Source: Pyxidicoccus fallax (GTDB lineage: Bacteria; Myxococcota; Myxococcia; Myxococcales; Myxococcaceae). From it: a stretch of DNA of 56,891 bases. This document shows positions 19,169 through 27,681 of this stretch, piece after piece. Both the position numbers and the translations under genes were made by a program. The stretch's first letter is position 1, and each line of letters begins with the position of its first letter. The notes under the pieces were generated by a model. That model made no database searches. It was given only the letters and a program-made list of their open reading frames with translations, and had not been told where the DNA came from. The DNA lies in NCBI RefSeq assembly GCF_012933655.1, contig NZ_JABBJJ010000037.1:1-56891 (forward strand), given 5' to 3'.

Positions 19169-19195
19169 AGGAGGGCAGGGGAGCCCCGCCCTCCT
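19169..19195. terminator. Bidirectional hairpin between the secreted protein gene and trpA
   Basis: AGGAGGGC at 19169-19176 pairs with GCCCTCCT at 19188-19195, and an inner GGGG/CCCC extends the stem to 12 bp with one bulged A. It lies in the 48-bp gap between convergent genes. It lacks a U-tract, as is common at 70% GC. Confidence 0.6.
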
Positions 19196-19205
19196 ACCGC
19201 TGCCT

Positions 19206-19997
19206 TCAGCGCTTCAGCCCGCGCTTGATGCTGGCGCAGAGCGCCTTCGCCGCGCCCGGCCCGTCCGCGTGCGCCGCGCGCACCAGCGCGCTGCCCACCA
19301 CGACTCCGTCCGCGTGCGCCACCAGAGTGCGCGCCTGCTCCTCGGTGGAGATGCCGAAGCCCGCCACCACCGGCACCGGCGACGCCTTGCGCACCAGGTC
19401 CAGCCGCTGCGACAGGTCCGGCGGCAGCTCCGCCCGCATGCCCGTCACACCCGCCACGGACACGCAGTACACGAAGCCCCGCGCATCCTTCGCGATGGCC
19501 TGCGCCCGCGCCGGCGGCGTCGTCGGCGCGCACAGCGGCACCAGGTCCACCCCCGCCGCGTCGAACGAAGCCCGCAGCCCCGCGCTCTCCTCGGGGGGCA
19601 GGTCCGGGAGAATCGCTCCCGACACGCCCCGCTCGCGCGCCAGCTTCGCGAAGCGCTCCTCGCCCATGGCCATGACGACGTTGACGTACGTCATGATGAC
19701 CAGCGGCGTCTCCGGGCAGCGCTTGTGCACCTCCGGCACCACCTCGTCCAGCACGCGCTTCAGCGTGGAGCCGGCCTTCAGCGCCCGCTCGGACGCGCCC
19801 TGGATGACGGGCCCGTCGGCGATGGGGTCGCTGAACGCCACGCCAATCTCCACGATGTCCGCGCCACCCTCCACCAGCGCGGTGAACACGTCCACCGAGC
19901 GCGGCAGGTCCGGGTCGCCCGCCATGGCATACGCCACCAGCGCGCCCTCGCCGCGCGCCTTCGCCCTCGCGAACGTCTTCGCAATCTCGCCGCTCAC
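19206..19997 (-). CDS. trpA: Tryptophan synthase alpha chain
   Basis: This 263-residue TIM-barrel enzyme cleaves indole-3-glycerol phosphate to indole and glyceraldehyde-3-phosphate. The catalytic Glu50 lies in [12 protein letters not shown] and Asp61 in IADGP; phosphate-binding GFGIST and VVGSALV follow towards the C-terminus. It is the last gene of the aroF-trpDCFBA operon. Its ATG overlaps the trpB stop by four bases (19994-19997), consistent with the channelling TrpA-TrpB complex being made in equal amounts. Confidence 0.97.
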   Translation of the reverse strand: MSGEIAKTFARAKARGEGALVAYAMAGDPDLPRSVDVFTALVEGGADIVEIGVAFSDPIADGPVIQGASERALKAGSTLKRVLDEVVPEVHKRCPETPLVIMTYVNVVMAMGEERFAKLARERGVSGAILPDLPPEESAGLRASFDAAGVDLVPLCAPTTPPARAQAIAKDARGFVYCVSVAGVTGMRAELPPDLSQRLDLVRKASPVPVVAGFGISTEEQARTLVAHADGVVVGSALVRAAHADGPGAAKALCASIKRGLKR

Positions 19998-21199
19998 GCC
20001 TTCACCCCCACCGGCGGCGGCACGCCCCGCGCGGAAATCGTCGCCACGTCCTTGTCGCCGCGGCCCGACAGGTTGATGACCAGGTACTTCCCACGGCCCA
20101 GCTCGCGGGCCAGATCACGGCCGCGCGCGAAGGCGTGGGACGTCTCCAGCGCCGGGAGGATGCCCTCGGTGCGCGCCACCTCGTAGAAGGCCGCCAGCGC
20201 CTCGTCGTCCGTCGCCGTGCGCACCTCCATCCGCCCCGTCTTCACCAGGTGCGCCAATTCCGGCCCCACGCCCGGGTAGTCCAGGCCCGCCGAGATGCTG
20301 TGCGCCTCCTGAATCTGTCCGTCCGCGTCCTGCAGCACCAGCGAGCGCGAGCCGTGCAGCACGCCCTCCGTGCCCAGCGTCAGCGACGCGCCGTGCTGGC
20401 CCGAGTCCAGCCCGTGGCCTCCGGCCTCCACGCCCACCAGCCGCACGCCCTTGTCACCGATGAACGGGTGCAGCACGCCAATCGCATTCGAGCCGCCACC
20501 CACGCACGCGATGATGGCGTCCGGCAGCTTGCCGAAGGCCGCCTGCGCCTGCGTCCGCAGCTCCTTGCCGATGACGGCCTGGAAGTCGCGGACAATCGTC
20601 GGGTACGGGTGCGGCCCCGCCGCGCTGCCGATGACGTAGTGCGTGTCCGACACCTGCGACACCCAGGTGCGCATGGCCTCGTTCATCGCGTCCTTCAGCG
20701 TGCGCGAGCCGGACTCCACCGGCCGCACCACCGCGCCCAGCGCGCGCATGCGGAAGACGTTGAGCGACTGGCGCTCCACGTCCAGCGCGCCCATGTACAC
20801 CTCGCAGGGCAGGCCGAAGAGGGCGCACGCGGTGGCCGTGGCCACGCCGTGCTGGCCCGCGCCCGTCTCCGCGATGATGCGCTTCTTCCCCATCCGCTTG
20901 GCCAGCAGCACCTGGCCCACGGTGTTGTTGATTTTGTGCGCGCCCGTGTGCGCCAGATCCTCGCGCTTGAGCCACACCTCCGCGCCGCCCCAGGACTCCG
21001 TGAGCCGGCGGGCGGGCGTCAGCGTCGTGGGCCGCCCCACGAACTCCTTCAGCACCCGCGTCACTTCCTCACCGAAGCTCGGGTCCGCGCTCGCCTTCGC
21101 GTAGGCCTCTTCCAACTCCATCAGCGCCGGCACCAGCGTCTCCGGCACGTAGCGTCCGCCGTAGCGCCCGAAGCGTCCGACGGGGGTCTCCGTGGTCAT
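19994..21199 (-). CDS. trpB: Tryptophan synthase beta chain
   Basis: This 401-residue PLP enzyme condenses indole with serine to give tryptophan. The PLP lysine is Lys89 in GAHKINN; the phosphate-binding loop GGGSNAIG and the substrate loop [10 protein letters not shown] at the N-terminus are intact. Its length and sequence match the canonical TrpB1 type that pairs with TrpA rather than TrpB2. It lies three bases after the trpF stop in the operon. Confidence 0.97.
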   Translation of the reverse strand: MTTETPVGRFGRYGGRYVPETLVPALMELEEAYAKASADPSFGEEVTRVLKEFVGRPTTLTPARRLTESWGGAEVWLKREDLAHTGAHKINNTVGQVLLAKRMGKKRIIAETGAGQHGVATATACALFGLPCEVYMGALDVERQSLNVFRMRALGAVVRPVESGSRTLKDAMNEAMRTWVSQVSDTHYVIGSAAGPHPYPTIVRDFQAVIGKELRTQAQAAFGKLPDAIIACVGGGSNAIGVLHPFIGDKGVRLVGVEAGGHGLDSGQHGASLTLGTEGVLHGSRSLVLQDADGQIQEAHSISAGLDYPGVGPELAHLVKTGRMEVRTATDDEALAAFYEVARTEGILPALETSHAFARGRDLARELGRGKYLVINLSGRGDKDVATISARGVPPPVGVKA

Positions 21200-21202
21200 C
21201 TC

Positions 21203-21841
21203 TCACTCCCAGAGGTTGATGGACTTCGCGAGCCGCACGAAGGCGCGCACCGCGTCCAGGTCCTTGATGCCAGGGGCCGACTCCACCCCACTGGCCACAT
21301 CCACACCGTACGGCCGCGTCGCGCGCACCGCCTCGGCCACGTTGGACGGCTTCAGGCCGCCCGCCACCAGCACCGGCACGCCGCTCCCGGAGAGCTGCGC
21401 CACCAGCGACCAGTCGAAGCCGACGCCACCGCCGCCATACCCCGGAGCCGCCCCGTCCAGCAGCAGCCCCGCCACATCTCCCACGCCGAGGTACTCACGC
21501 GCGCGCGCCACGTCCTCCGGCCCGCGCACCCGCAGGGCCTTGATGACGGGCACCCCATAGCCCGAGCACGCCGCCGGCGGCTCGTCGCCATGGAGCTGCA
21601 CCACCGTGAGGCCGCACTCGCGCACCTTCGCCCGGATGTCGTCCGCGCCCGCGTTGACGAACACGCCCACCACCGCGCCCAGGGGAGGGCGGGTGGCGGC
21701 CAGCGCGGCGGCCGTGGCCACGTCCACGCAGCGCGGAGACTTCGCGTAGAAGTTGAGGCCGAGCGCGTCCGCGCCCGCCTCCCACGCCGCCTTCGCGTCC
21801 TCCAGGCGGGTGACTCCGCACACCTTCACCCGGACGCTCAC
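21203..21841 (-). CDS. trpF: Phosphoribosylanthranilate isomerase
   Basis: This 212-residue TIM-barrel enzyme performs the Amadori rearrangement of N-(5-phosphoribosyl)anthranilate. The catalytic cysteine lies in the N-terminal KVCGVTR motif and the general acid aspartate near GVDVASGVES towards the C-terminus. The start is GTG at 21841, seven bases after GGAGG. It overlaps the stop of an upstream 24-codon mini-ORF (GTGA) rather than trpC itself, because the trpC-trpF junction has been tandemly repeated. Confidence 0.95.
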   Translation of the reverse strand: MSVRVKVCGVTRLEDAKAAWEAGADALGLNFYAKSPRCVDVATAAALAATRPPLGAVVGVFVNAGADDIRAKVRECGLTVVQLHGDEPPAACSGYGVPVIKALRVRGPEDVARAREYLGVGDVAGLLLDGAAPGYGGGGVGFDWSLVAQLSGSGVPVLVAGGLKPSNVAEAVRATRPYGVDVASGVESAPGIKDLDAVRAFVRLAKSINLWE

Positions 21842-21912
21842 GCGGACACCTCCATGCCGGGGAGACGCCTCGGTGCCCGCCGGGATTCCACCTGCCTCAC
21901 CCGGACGCTCAC
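21838..21912 (-). CDS. Mini-ORF 2 between trpC and trpF (24 codons)
   Basis: It begins with GTG at 21912, overlapping the mini-ORF 1 stop, and its own TGA overlaps the trpF GTG (21838-21841). The predicted peptide again starts MSVRV and ends RRLPGMEVSA. Several differences from mini-ORF 1 are synonymous third-position changes (CGG/CGT, CTG/CTC, CCT/CCC), which is mildly in favour of translation. It could be only a coupling device. Confidence 0.35.
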   Translation of the reverse strand: MSVRVRQVESRRAPRRLPGMEVSA

Positions 21913-21980
21913 AAGGCCTCCATGCCAGGCAGCCGCCTCGGTGCCCGTCCGGATTCCGCCTTCCTCACCCGGACGCTCAC
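21909..21980 (-). CDS. Mini-ORF 1 between trpC and trpF (23 codons)
   Basis: It begins with GTG overlapping the trpC stop (GTGA, 21977-21980) and ends with TGA overlapping the next mini-ORF start (21908-21912 region). GGAGG lies four bases upstream within the trpC end. It would encode a TrpF-like N-terminus (MSVRV) fused to a TrpC-like C-terminus (ending RRLPGMEAL). Whether the peptide matters or only its translation (coupling ribosomes towards trpF) cannot be told from sequence. Confidence 0.35.
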   Translation of the reverse strand: MSVRVRKAESGRAPRRLPGMEAL

Positions 21981-22783
21981 GAGGCCTCCACGCCGAGCAG
22001 CCGCCGCAGCGCCCGCCCGGGCTCCGGCTCGCGCAGGAGGGACTCGCCCACCAGCACCGAGTCCGCGCCCGCCTCCCGCGCCGCCAGCAGGTCCGCGAGC
22101 GTCTTCAGCCCGCTCTCGGCCACCAGCGCCCGGGAGCGCGAGCGCAGCCGCGGCATCACCCGCAGCGCCGTGCCCGTGTCCGTCTTCAGCGTGGCGAGGT
22201 TGCGGTTGTTGATGCCCACCAGCTCGGCGCCCGCGGCCAGCGCGCGCTCGGCGTGCGCCTCCGTGTGCGCCTCCACCAGCGCGGCCACCCGCACCTCGCG
22301 CGCGGCGACGACCATCTCCCGCAGCTCGCCGTCCTCCAGCGCGTCCGCGATGAGCAGCACCGCGTCCGCGCCCCACAGCGCGCTCTCCTCCACCTCGCGC
22401 GCGGCGACGAGGAAGTCCTTGCGCAGCACCGGCACGGATACCGCCGCCCGCACCGCCACCAGGTCTTCCAGACCGCCGCCGAAGTCCGGCCCGTCCGTCA
22501 GCACGCTGATGGCGCTGGCCCCCGCGGCCTCGTAGGCCCGGGCCACCGCCACCACGTCCGCGTGCGGAAACGCGCCGCCCGAGGGGCTCTTGCGCTTCAC
22601 CTCCGCGATGACGCTCACCGGCCGCCCCGGCACCTTCGCAATCAGGGCCCCGGCGAAGTCCCGCGGCGCCGGACGCGGGCGCGGCGCCATGGGCGGACGC
22701 ACGGCCAGCTCCCGGCGCTTGCGCGCCATGATGAGGTCCAGCGTCCCGGGGGCCGCTACACCTTCCCGTGGGCCCCCGCTCAC
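21977..22783 (-). CDS. trpC: Indole-3-glycerol phosphate synthase
   Basis: This 268-residue TIM-barrel enzyme closes the indole ring. Characteristic motifs are VIAEVKRKSPSGG (catalytic Lys), VLRKDFLV, LVEAHTE, GINNRNLATLKTD and AESGLKT. The start is GTG at 22783, overlapping the trpD stop by GTGA; the longer frame into 23149 is trpD in another frame. Its 3' end is the template of the tandem repeats leading to trpF. It is a monofunctional enzyme, not the TrpC-TrpF fusion known from enterics. Confidence 0.96.
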   Translation of the reverse strand: MSGGPREGVAAPGTLDLIMARKRRELAVRPPMAPRPRPAPRDFAGALIAKVPGRPVSVIAEVKRKSPSGGAFPHADVVAVARAYEAAGASAISVLTDGPDFGGGLEDLVAVRAAVSVPVLRKDFLVAAREVEESALWGADAVLLIADALEDGELREMVVAAREVRVAALVEAHTEAHAERALAAGAELVGINNRNLATLKTDTGTALRVMPRLRSRSRALVAESGLKTLADLLAAREAGADSVLVGESLLREPEPGRALRRLLGVEAS

Positions 22784-23796
22784 GACGTGGCCCCGTGGAT
22801 GAGCGCGGCGAGCTTGCTCGCGGCCGAGCCCGAGTCGATGGCGTGCTCCGCCTTCCGCACGCCCTCGCGCAGGTCCTCCGCGTGGCCCACCACCACCAGC
22901 GCCGCCGCCGCGTTGAGCAGCACCGCCGTGCGCAGCCCGGAGCGCTCGCCCTGCAACAGCGAGCGCAGCCGCTTCGCGTTCTCCTCCGCGTCGCCACCAG
23001 CAATGGCCTCGCGGGGCACCACCTCCAGCCCCGCGTCCTCCGGCGTCACCGTGAAGGTGCGGACGCTGCCGTCCTCGCGCAGCTCCGCCACCCGCGTCGG
23101 AGCGCAGGGGGAGATTTCGTCCAGGCCGTCGTCGCCGTGCACCACCCACGCGCGGCGGCTGCCCAGCCGCCCCAGCACCCGCGCCGTCTGCTCCACGCGG
23201 TTGCCATCGAAGGTGCCCAGCAGCTGGTAGCGCGCGCCGGCCGGGTTGGTCAGCGGGCCCAGCAGGTTGAACACGCTGTGGAAGCCCATGTCCCGCCGCG
23301 CCTGCGCCACGTGCTTCAGGGCACTGTGGTGCGAGGGCGCGAAGAGGAAGCCCACCCCGTGCTCGTCGATGTCCTTCGCCACGCGGTCGTGCGGGCGCTC
23401 CATGGAGACGCCCAGCGCCGCCAGCACGTCCGCGCTGCCGCAGCGGCTGGAGACGGCGCGGTTGCCGTGCTTGGCCACCGTCACCCCCGCCCCGGCGGCC
23501 ACGAAGGCCACCGCGGTGGAGATGTTGAAGGTGTGCGCCCCGTCACCCCCGGTACCGCAGGTGTCGAGCACCACCTCCGCCCGGGGAGACAGCTTCGCCG
23601 CGCAGGCCCGCATGGCCTCCGCCGCGCCGAGGATTTCGTCCTCCGTCTCCCCCTTCATCTTGAGCGCCGTCGCGAGCGCGCCCACCTGGGCAGGCGACGC
23701 CTCTCCCGCGAGCATCAGGCCCATGATGCGGGCCATCTCCTCGCGGGTGAGGTCGCGCCGGCCCACGACCTTGCCCAGCGCATCTTTGAGCGTCAT
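22780..23796 (-). CDS. trpD: Anthranilate phosphoribosyltransferase
   Basis: This 338-residue enzyme joins anthranilate to PRPP. The PRPP-binding DTCGTGGDGAHTFNIST, the KHGNRAVSS motif and the anthranilate-site MGFHSVFNLLGPL region are all visible. It is a stand-alone TrpD without a TrpG domain, in line with the separate trpG at 17418. It starts three bases after the aroF stop and overlaps trpC by GTGA. Confidence 0.97.
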   Translation of the reverse strand: MTLKDALGKVVGRRDLTREEMARIMGLMLAGEASPAQVGALATALKMKGETEDEILGAAEAMRACAAKLSPRAEVVLDTCGTGGDGAHTFNISTAVAFVAAGAGVTVAKHGNRAVSSRCGSADVLAALGVSMERPHDRVAKDIDEHGVGFLFAPSHHSALKHVAQARRDMGFHSVFNLLGPLTNPAGARYQLLGTFDGNRVEQTARVLGRLGSRRAWVVHGDDGLDEISPCAPTRVAELREDGSVRTFTVTPEDAGLEVVPREAIAGGDAEENAKRLRSLLQGERSGLRTAVLLNAAAALVVVGHAEDLREGVRKAEHAIDSGSAASKLAALIHGATS

Positions 23797-23799
23797 GGC

Positions 23800-24825
23800 C
23801 TACCCCAGCTGGACGACTTCGCGGCCCATCGCCTGGGCGATGGCGCGAACCTCGTGCATGGCCTTCTCGAACTCGGGGAAGTCCAACGACTGGAAGCCGT
23901 CCGACTTCGCGCACGGAGGGTTCGGGTGCACCTCGACGATGATGCCGTCGGCGCCCACCGCCGTGGCCGCCCGCATCATCGCCGGCACCGCCTTGCGCAC
24001 GCCGATGCCGTGCGACGGGTCCACGAACACGGGCAGGTGCGACAGCTGCTTGAGCATGGGCACCGCGTTGAGGTCCAGCGTGTTGCGCGTCATCGTCTCG
24101 AAGGTGCGGATGCCGCGCTCGCAGAGGATGACCTGCGTGTTGCCGCGGGCGACGATGTACTCGGCCGCCATCAAGAGTTCCTTGATGGTGGCGCTGATGC
24201 CGCGCTTGAGGAGCACCGGCTTGCGGCGCTCGCCCACCGCCTCCAGGAGGCTGAAGTTCTGCATGTTGCGCGCGCCAATCTGGAGGATGTCCGTGTGCTC
24301 GCACACCGCGTCCAGCGTGGCGGTGTCCTTCACCTCGGTGGTGACGAGCAGACCCGTCTCCTTGCGCGCCTCGGCCAGCAGGGCCAGGCCGTCACCCTTG
24401 AGGCCCTGGAACTCGTAGGGGCTGGTGCGGGGCTTGAACGCGCCGCCGCGCAGCATGGTGGCGCCCGCCTTCTTCACCGCGTGGGCGGTGGACAGAATCT
24501 GCTCGCGCGACTCCACCGAGCACGGGCCGGCGATGACGTGGAACGCCGCGCCGCCAAGGGTCAGGCCCCCGAGCTGGACGACGGTGTTGTCTGGCTTCAC
24601 CTCGCGGCTGACGAGCTTGAACGGCTGGGAGATGGGCACCGCGTCCGCGACGCCGGGCAGCACGCGGAAGGGCTCCGGCTCCACCGCGCCCGGGTTGCCG
24701 GTGATGCCGATGGCGGTGCGGGTTCCCCCTGGAATCGCGTGCGGTTGCCAGCCACGACGGCGGATCTCGTCGTTCACACGCTCGATGTCCTGGGCCGTCG
24801 CGTCGGGTCGCATCACGATCAACAT
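23800..24825 (-). CDS. aroF: 3-deoxy-7-phosphoheptulonate synthase with N-terminal regulatory domain
   Basis: This 341-residue type I-beta DAHP synthase commits carbon to the shikimate pathway. A ferredoxin-like regulatory domain (about 1-90, starting [10 protein letters not shown]) precedes the catalytic barrel, which shows GPCSVES (100-106, metal-site Cys102), [18 protein letters not shown] and DPSHGIG. In relatives with the same N-terminal domain, such as Thermotoga, aromatic amino acids inhibit through it. ATG at 24825 has AGGA seven bases upstream; the extra 27 codons further up look untranslated. Placing it first in the trpDCFBA operon ties precursor supply to tryptophan synthesis. Confidence 0.95.
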   Translation of the reverse strand: MLIVMRPDATAQDIERVNDEIRRRGWQPHAIPGGTRTAIGITGNPGAVEPEPFRVLPGVADAVPISQPFKLVSREVKPDNTVVQLGGLTLGGAAFHVIAGPCSVESREQILSTAHAVKKAGATMLRGGAFKPRTSPYEFQGLKGDGLALLAEARKETGLLVTTEVKDTATLDAVCEHTDILQIGARNMQNFSLLEAVGERRKPVLLKRGISATIKELLMAAEYIVARGNTQVILCERGIRTFETMTRNTLDLNAVPMLKQLSHLPVFVDPSHGIGVRKAVPAMMRAATAVGADGIIVEVHPNPPCAKSDGFQSLDFPEFEKAMHEVRAIAQAMGREVVQLG

Positions 24826-24857
24826 GGGGATTCCTGCTCTCTCTCCGAGTGAAGGCA

Positions 24858-24872
24858 CCGGAAGGATTCCGG
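24858..24872. promoter_or_regulatory. Inverted repeat in the aroF-trp leader
   Basis: CCGGAA-GGA-TTCCGG is a perfect 6-bp inverted repeat 33 bases upstream of aroF, flanked by direct GGCACCGG copies. It could be an operator or an RNA hairpin. No Trp-rich leader peptide or TRAP-like GAG/UAG repeats are visible, so attenuation of the classical kind is not supported. Confidence 0.35.
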
Positions 24873-25015
24873 CACCGGGCAGACAGGCTAACGGGCACGC
24901 TGACACCCTTCAGCAACAAGTGTCCGTCACCCGCAAACCCGCAATCAGTCTCCCTTGTGCCCGGGATGCAGTTCAAGCCACGGTGCCCGGTTTTCCGGTG
25001 CATGTAGGAGGGTGA

Positions 25016-26263
25016 GTGTCGAACCCTGATGTGATTGTCGTGGGTGCAGGGCTCGCCGGGCTGGCGTGCGCGCGGGCGCTCGTGGCCTCGCGGGTGAAGG
25101 TTCTTCTTCTGGAAGGAGGAGACGCACCCGGAGGCAGGGTTCGCACCGACGGGCATGAGGGGTTCCTTCTAGACCGTGGCTTCCAGGTGTACCTGACCGC
25201 CTACCCGGAGGGCCGGCGTTCGTTGGACCACGGAGCATTGGGCCTGCGCCGTTTCACTCCGGGCGCGAAAGTGTGGCGTGGCGGGCGGCTCCACACGGTG
25301 GCGGATCCGCTACGGCGGCCGGGGATGGCGCTGTCGCATCTCTTCGGTGAGCCGGGCACCTTCGGGGACAAGCTGCGCGTGCTGGAGCTGCGGCAGCTGT
25401 CGGTGTCCGGCGAGCTGGAGGACGTGTGGCACCGTCCGCAGCGCGCGTCGCTGCGGTACCTGCGGGAGCTGGGCTTCACGGACGAGATGCTGGAGGGCTT
25501 CCTGCGGCCGTTCTTCGCGGGCATCTTCCTGGAGCGCGAGCTGGACACGTCGAGCCGGTTCCTCGAGTTCGTCTTCCGCATGTTCGCCACGGGGGACACG
25601 ACGGTGCCCGAGCGGGGCATGGGCGCCATCCCCGAGCAGCTCGCCGCGGGCCTGCCCTCGGGCACGCTGCGGATGCGCTCGCCGGTGGGGGAGGTGTGGG
25701 GCCACCGCGTGCGGCTGGCGGACGGCGAGACGATTGGCGCGAAGGCGGTGGTGGTGGCCACGGACCCCGCGAGCGCGGTGGGGCTGTTGCCCGGGATGCT
25801 CGCGCCCCGGATGAACCGCGTGACGTGCCTGTACTTCGCCGCGCCGGAGCCGCCGGTGACGGGGCCGTGGTTGGTGCTGAACGGGGAGGGCCGGGGCGTG
25901 GTGAACAACGTGGCGGTGATGAGCGAGGTGTCACCCGCCTACGCGCCCTCGGGACAGTCGCTCGTGTCGGTGTCCGTGCTGGGCGAGTGGCTGGACACCG
26001 CGGCCCTGGAGGCCCGCGTGCGCGAGGAGCTGAGCGGCTGGTTCGGCACGGCGGTGTCCGCGTGGCGGCACCTGCGCACGTATGTCATTCCGCGCGCGCT
26101 CCCCTCTCAGCTCCCCGAGGCGCTGGAGCCACCGCGCCGCCCGGTGCGGCTGTCTCCGGGGCTGTATGTTTGTGGAGATCACCGCGACAATGCCTCCATC
26201 GACGGAGCCCTGGGCTCCGGCCGGCGCGCGGCGGAGGCCGTGCTCTTCGACTTGGGGCGCTGA
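25016..26263 (+). CDS. FAD-dependent amine oxidase / phytoene desaturase-like oxidoreductase
   Basis: This 415-residue flavoprotein has an N-terminal dinucleotide fold (VVGAGLAGLACA at 8-19) and the matching C-terminal FAD motif LYVCGDHRDNASIDGAL, which together mark the amine oxidase/phytoene desaturase superfamily. The substrate is not evident; relatives are often annotated simply as FAD oxidoreductases. GTG at 25016 has AGGAGG four bases upstream. It diverges from aroF and abuts the diheme cytochrome gene (the next ATG immediately follows its TGA), so the two are probably co-transcribed; electron transfer between them is a possibility, not shown. Confidence 0.87.
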   Translation: MSNPDVIVVGAGLAGLACARALVASRVKVLLLEGGDAPGGRVRTDGHEGFLLDRGFQVYLTAYPEGRRSLDHGALGLRRFTPGAKVWRGGRLHTVADPLRRPGMALSHLFGEPGTFGDKLRVLELRQLSVSGELEDVWHRPQRASLRYLRELGFTDEMLEGFLRPFFAGIFLERELDTSSRFLEFVFRMFATGDTTVPERGMGAIPEQLAAGLPSGTLRMRSPVGEVWGHRVRLADGETIGAKAVVVATDPASAVGLLPGMLAPRMNRVTCLYFAAPEPPVTGPWLVLNGEGRGVVNNVAVMSEVSPAYAPSGQSLVSVSVLGEWLDTAALEARVREELSGWFGTAVSAWRHLRTYVIPRALPSQLPEALEPPRRPVRLSPGLYVCGDHRDNASIDGALGSGRRAAEAVLFDLGR

Positions 26264-26923
26264 ATGAGACCGACCCGCATCGCCGTGTTCCTCCTGGGCG
26301 CCGCCCTGACGTTGGCCGGCTGCAGGTCGTCCGCGACTCCACAGACGCCCGCCGCCGCGCCGGATGCTGGAGGCTCGGAGCGGCCGGGACTCCAGCCGGT
26401 GTCCGCGTTCGACGGCATCTCCGACAGGACGGCTCGCTCCGTCGCGCTCTTCGTCGAGGCCGGACGGGTGATTGCGCATCCTCGCTGCGTCAACTGCCAC
26501 CCCGCGGATGGCGTGCCCCGGCAGGGAATGGAGCAGCGGCTCCACGTGCCGAAGGTGCAGGGCGGCGCGGACGGCCACGGGACGGCGGGCCTGCCCTGCA
26601 CCGGGTGCCACCAGCAGGCCAATACGCAGCTGGTGGGCGCGACACTCCGGAGCATCCCCGGCAATCCGAAGTGGGCGCTGGCGCCCGCGGAGATGGCGTG
26701 GGTGGGCAAATCCCTGGGTGAGATCTGCGAGCAGCTCAAGGACCCGAAGCGCAATGGCGGCAAGTCCCTGGAGCAGCTCCATCACCACATGGCCGAGGAC
26801 GTGCTCGTCGGCTGGGGCTGGGACCCGGGGCCGGGCCTCCAGCCCGTTCCTGGCACCCAGGCCCAGCTCGGCGCGCTCATCCGGGCGTGGATGGACACCG
26901 GCGCCGCGTGCCCCAGGCCCTGA
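26264..26923 (+). CDS. Diheme cytochrome c-like lipoprotein
   Basis: The 219-residue product has a lipoprotein signal with LAGC (Cys20) and two heme c motifs, CVNCH (75-79) and CTGCH (112-116). The rest resembles the proteins annotated as isoquinoline 1-oxidoreductase accessory subunits, which take electrons from the molybdenum hydroxylase. The molybdenum hydroxylase subunits indeed lie nearby at 27682-30353, on the opposite strand. An acidic/His-rich stretch [10 protein letters not shown] may provide further ligands. It likely acts on the periplasmic face of a membrane. Confidence 0.84.
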   Translation: MRPTRIAVFLLGAALTLAGCRSSATPQTPAAAPDAGGSERPGLQPVSAFDGISDRTARSVALFVEAGRVIAHPRCVNCHPADGVPRQGMEQRLHVPKVQGGADGHGTAGLPCTGCHQQANTQLVGATLRSIPGNPKWALAPAEMAWVGKSLGEICEQLKDPKRNGGKSLEQLHHHMAEDVLVGWGWDPGPGLQPVPGTQAQLGALIRAWMDTGAACPRP

Positions 26924-26959
26924 GCGAGGTTCCAGGCATCAGGGGCCAGGGGCCTCGCT
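26923..26959. terminator. Hairpin after the diheme cytochrome gene
   Basis: AGCGAGG (26923-26929) is complementary to CCTCGCT (26953-26959) around a 23-base loop that itself holds GGCC repeats. It overlaps the stop codon of the cytochrome gene and lies between convergent genes. The loop is long, so confidence is modest. Confidence 0.4.
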
Positions 26960-27027
26960 CGCGTGGTCAGTCAGGCTGGTAGACAGCGTGGAGCGAGAAC
27001 CCCGGCGCTCGCAATCGCTGGGCTGCA

Positions 27028-27375
27028 TCACCAAGGGGCATTGTCAGACACAAGTCTGACCATGTCATCCATGATCGCCTGTCGGAGATCCAGGAGATCA
27101 TCACTGGATGGATCTTCAATCCTCCGGATTGCATCATGGCTGGCGCCAGTCCTATCAATCACCTTCCACTCGGGCCCCCCGCCATGCTGGCCGTACTCCG
27201 TGTACTGATTGCAAGCCTCCTTCAGGCCACGAGTGCGCAGCAAGAACTTGAGGTATCTATCAACCGTCTGTCGATTGGCTGAGCATGTATTCCCGAAGGA
27301 GATCGCCTCCTTCAGGGTGGAGAATTGCAGAACGGAAAAGTGCTCATCCTTCGATAGATCCGTGAATTTGGACAT
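27028..27375 (-). CDS. Low-GC orphan protein, unknown function
   Basis: This 115-residue open frame has about 50% GC in sampled stretches, against about 70% around it, and more ordinary codon use, including many A/T third positions. The predicted protein is soluble, with no signal peptide, has a mix of charged and aromatic residues (DLSKDEHFSVLQF; EYGQHGGGPEWKVIDRTG) and an acidic C-terminal helix. I recognise no family. Its last codons form a perfect 7-bp hairpin, GTCAGACACAAGTCTGAC (27043-27060). It looks horizontally acquired, of the size of immunity or regulatory proteins. ATG at 27375 lacks a strong ribosome binding site. Confidence 0.62.
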   Translation of the reverse strand: MSKFTDLSKDEHFSVLQFSTLKEAISFGNTCSANRQTVDRYLKFLLRTRGLKEACNQYTEYGQHGGGPEWKVIDRTGASHDAIRRIEDPSSDDLLDLRQAIMDDMVRLVSDNAPW

Positions 27376-27681
27376 AAGACGCTCTGCGGTCAGAACATGC
27401 CGTTGGGGCTGCTCGTCTTCTGGGGATTCATTCGCGACGCACCGAACGCGGCACCTGCGCGGCGAATCGGAAACCTGATTTCACCTTGATTAATGGTTGG
27501 TCAAGCTTTCCAGTCAGGTAGCACTGGCCTGTTCCTGACGTCAATGCGGTGCCAGTCGTCCAGACGAGCACCCTGGCGCGGAGGGCAAGCTGCCGACAGC
27601 TCGTAGCCTGGGCCATGGCGTCTACGTGGCGCCTGGCGGCCCCTGGGCTGCTCTGCAAGCAAGAGCGTTGCGTGACTGTCT
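27376..27681. other. Intergenic region between the molybdenum hydroxylase and the low-GC gene
   Basis: This 306-bp gap has no convincing gene. It grades from ordinary GC near the hydroxylase stop to AT-richer sequence around 27470-27530. It holds TTGACC on the minus strand without a good -10 partner, and an inverted pair GTCAGG (27513-27518) / CCTGAC (27534-27539). Confidence 0.5.

Larger units (their letters stand above)
21826..22030 (-). repeat. Three tandem copies of the trpC-end/trpF-start coupling module
   Basis: On the minus strand a 68-71 bp unit occurs three times. Each contains a version of the last 15 or so trpC codons (pattern E-x-x-R-A-x-R-R-L-x-G-x-E), a GGAGG, a GTG that overlaps TGA, and the identical 16-mer GTGAGCGTCCGGGTGA that begins trpF. 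GTG positions are 21980, 21912 and 21841. The copies differ by about 15-25%, so this is an old duplication and not an assembly stutter. Confidence 0.9.

Noticed and set aside
20135..23230. A 1031-codon plus-strand frame over trpB, trpF, trpC and trpD
   Set aside because: It crosses several real gene boundaries and is only the shadow of GC-biased codons on the other strand.
24826..25015. Trp attenuator with a leader peptide before aroF
   Set aside because: No short open frame with consecutive Trp codons and no paired terminator/antiterminator stems were seen.
27376..27681. Remnant of a transposase or phage gene in the AT-richer gap
   Set aside because: No open frame, terminal inverted repeats or target duplication could be found, so only the composition change is reported.
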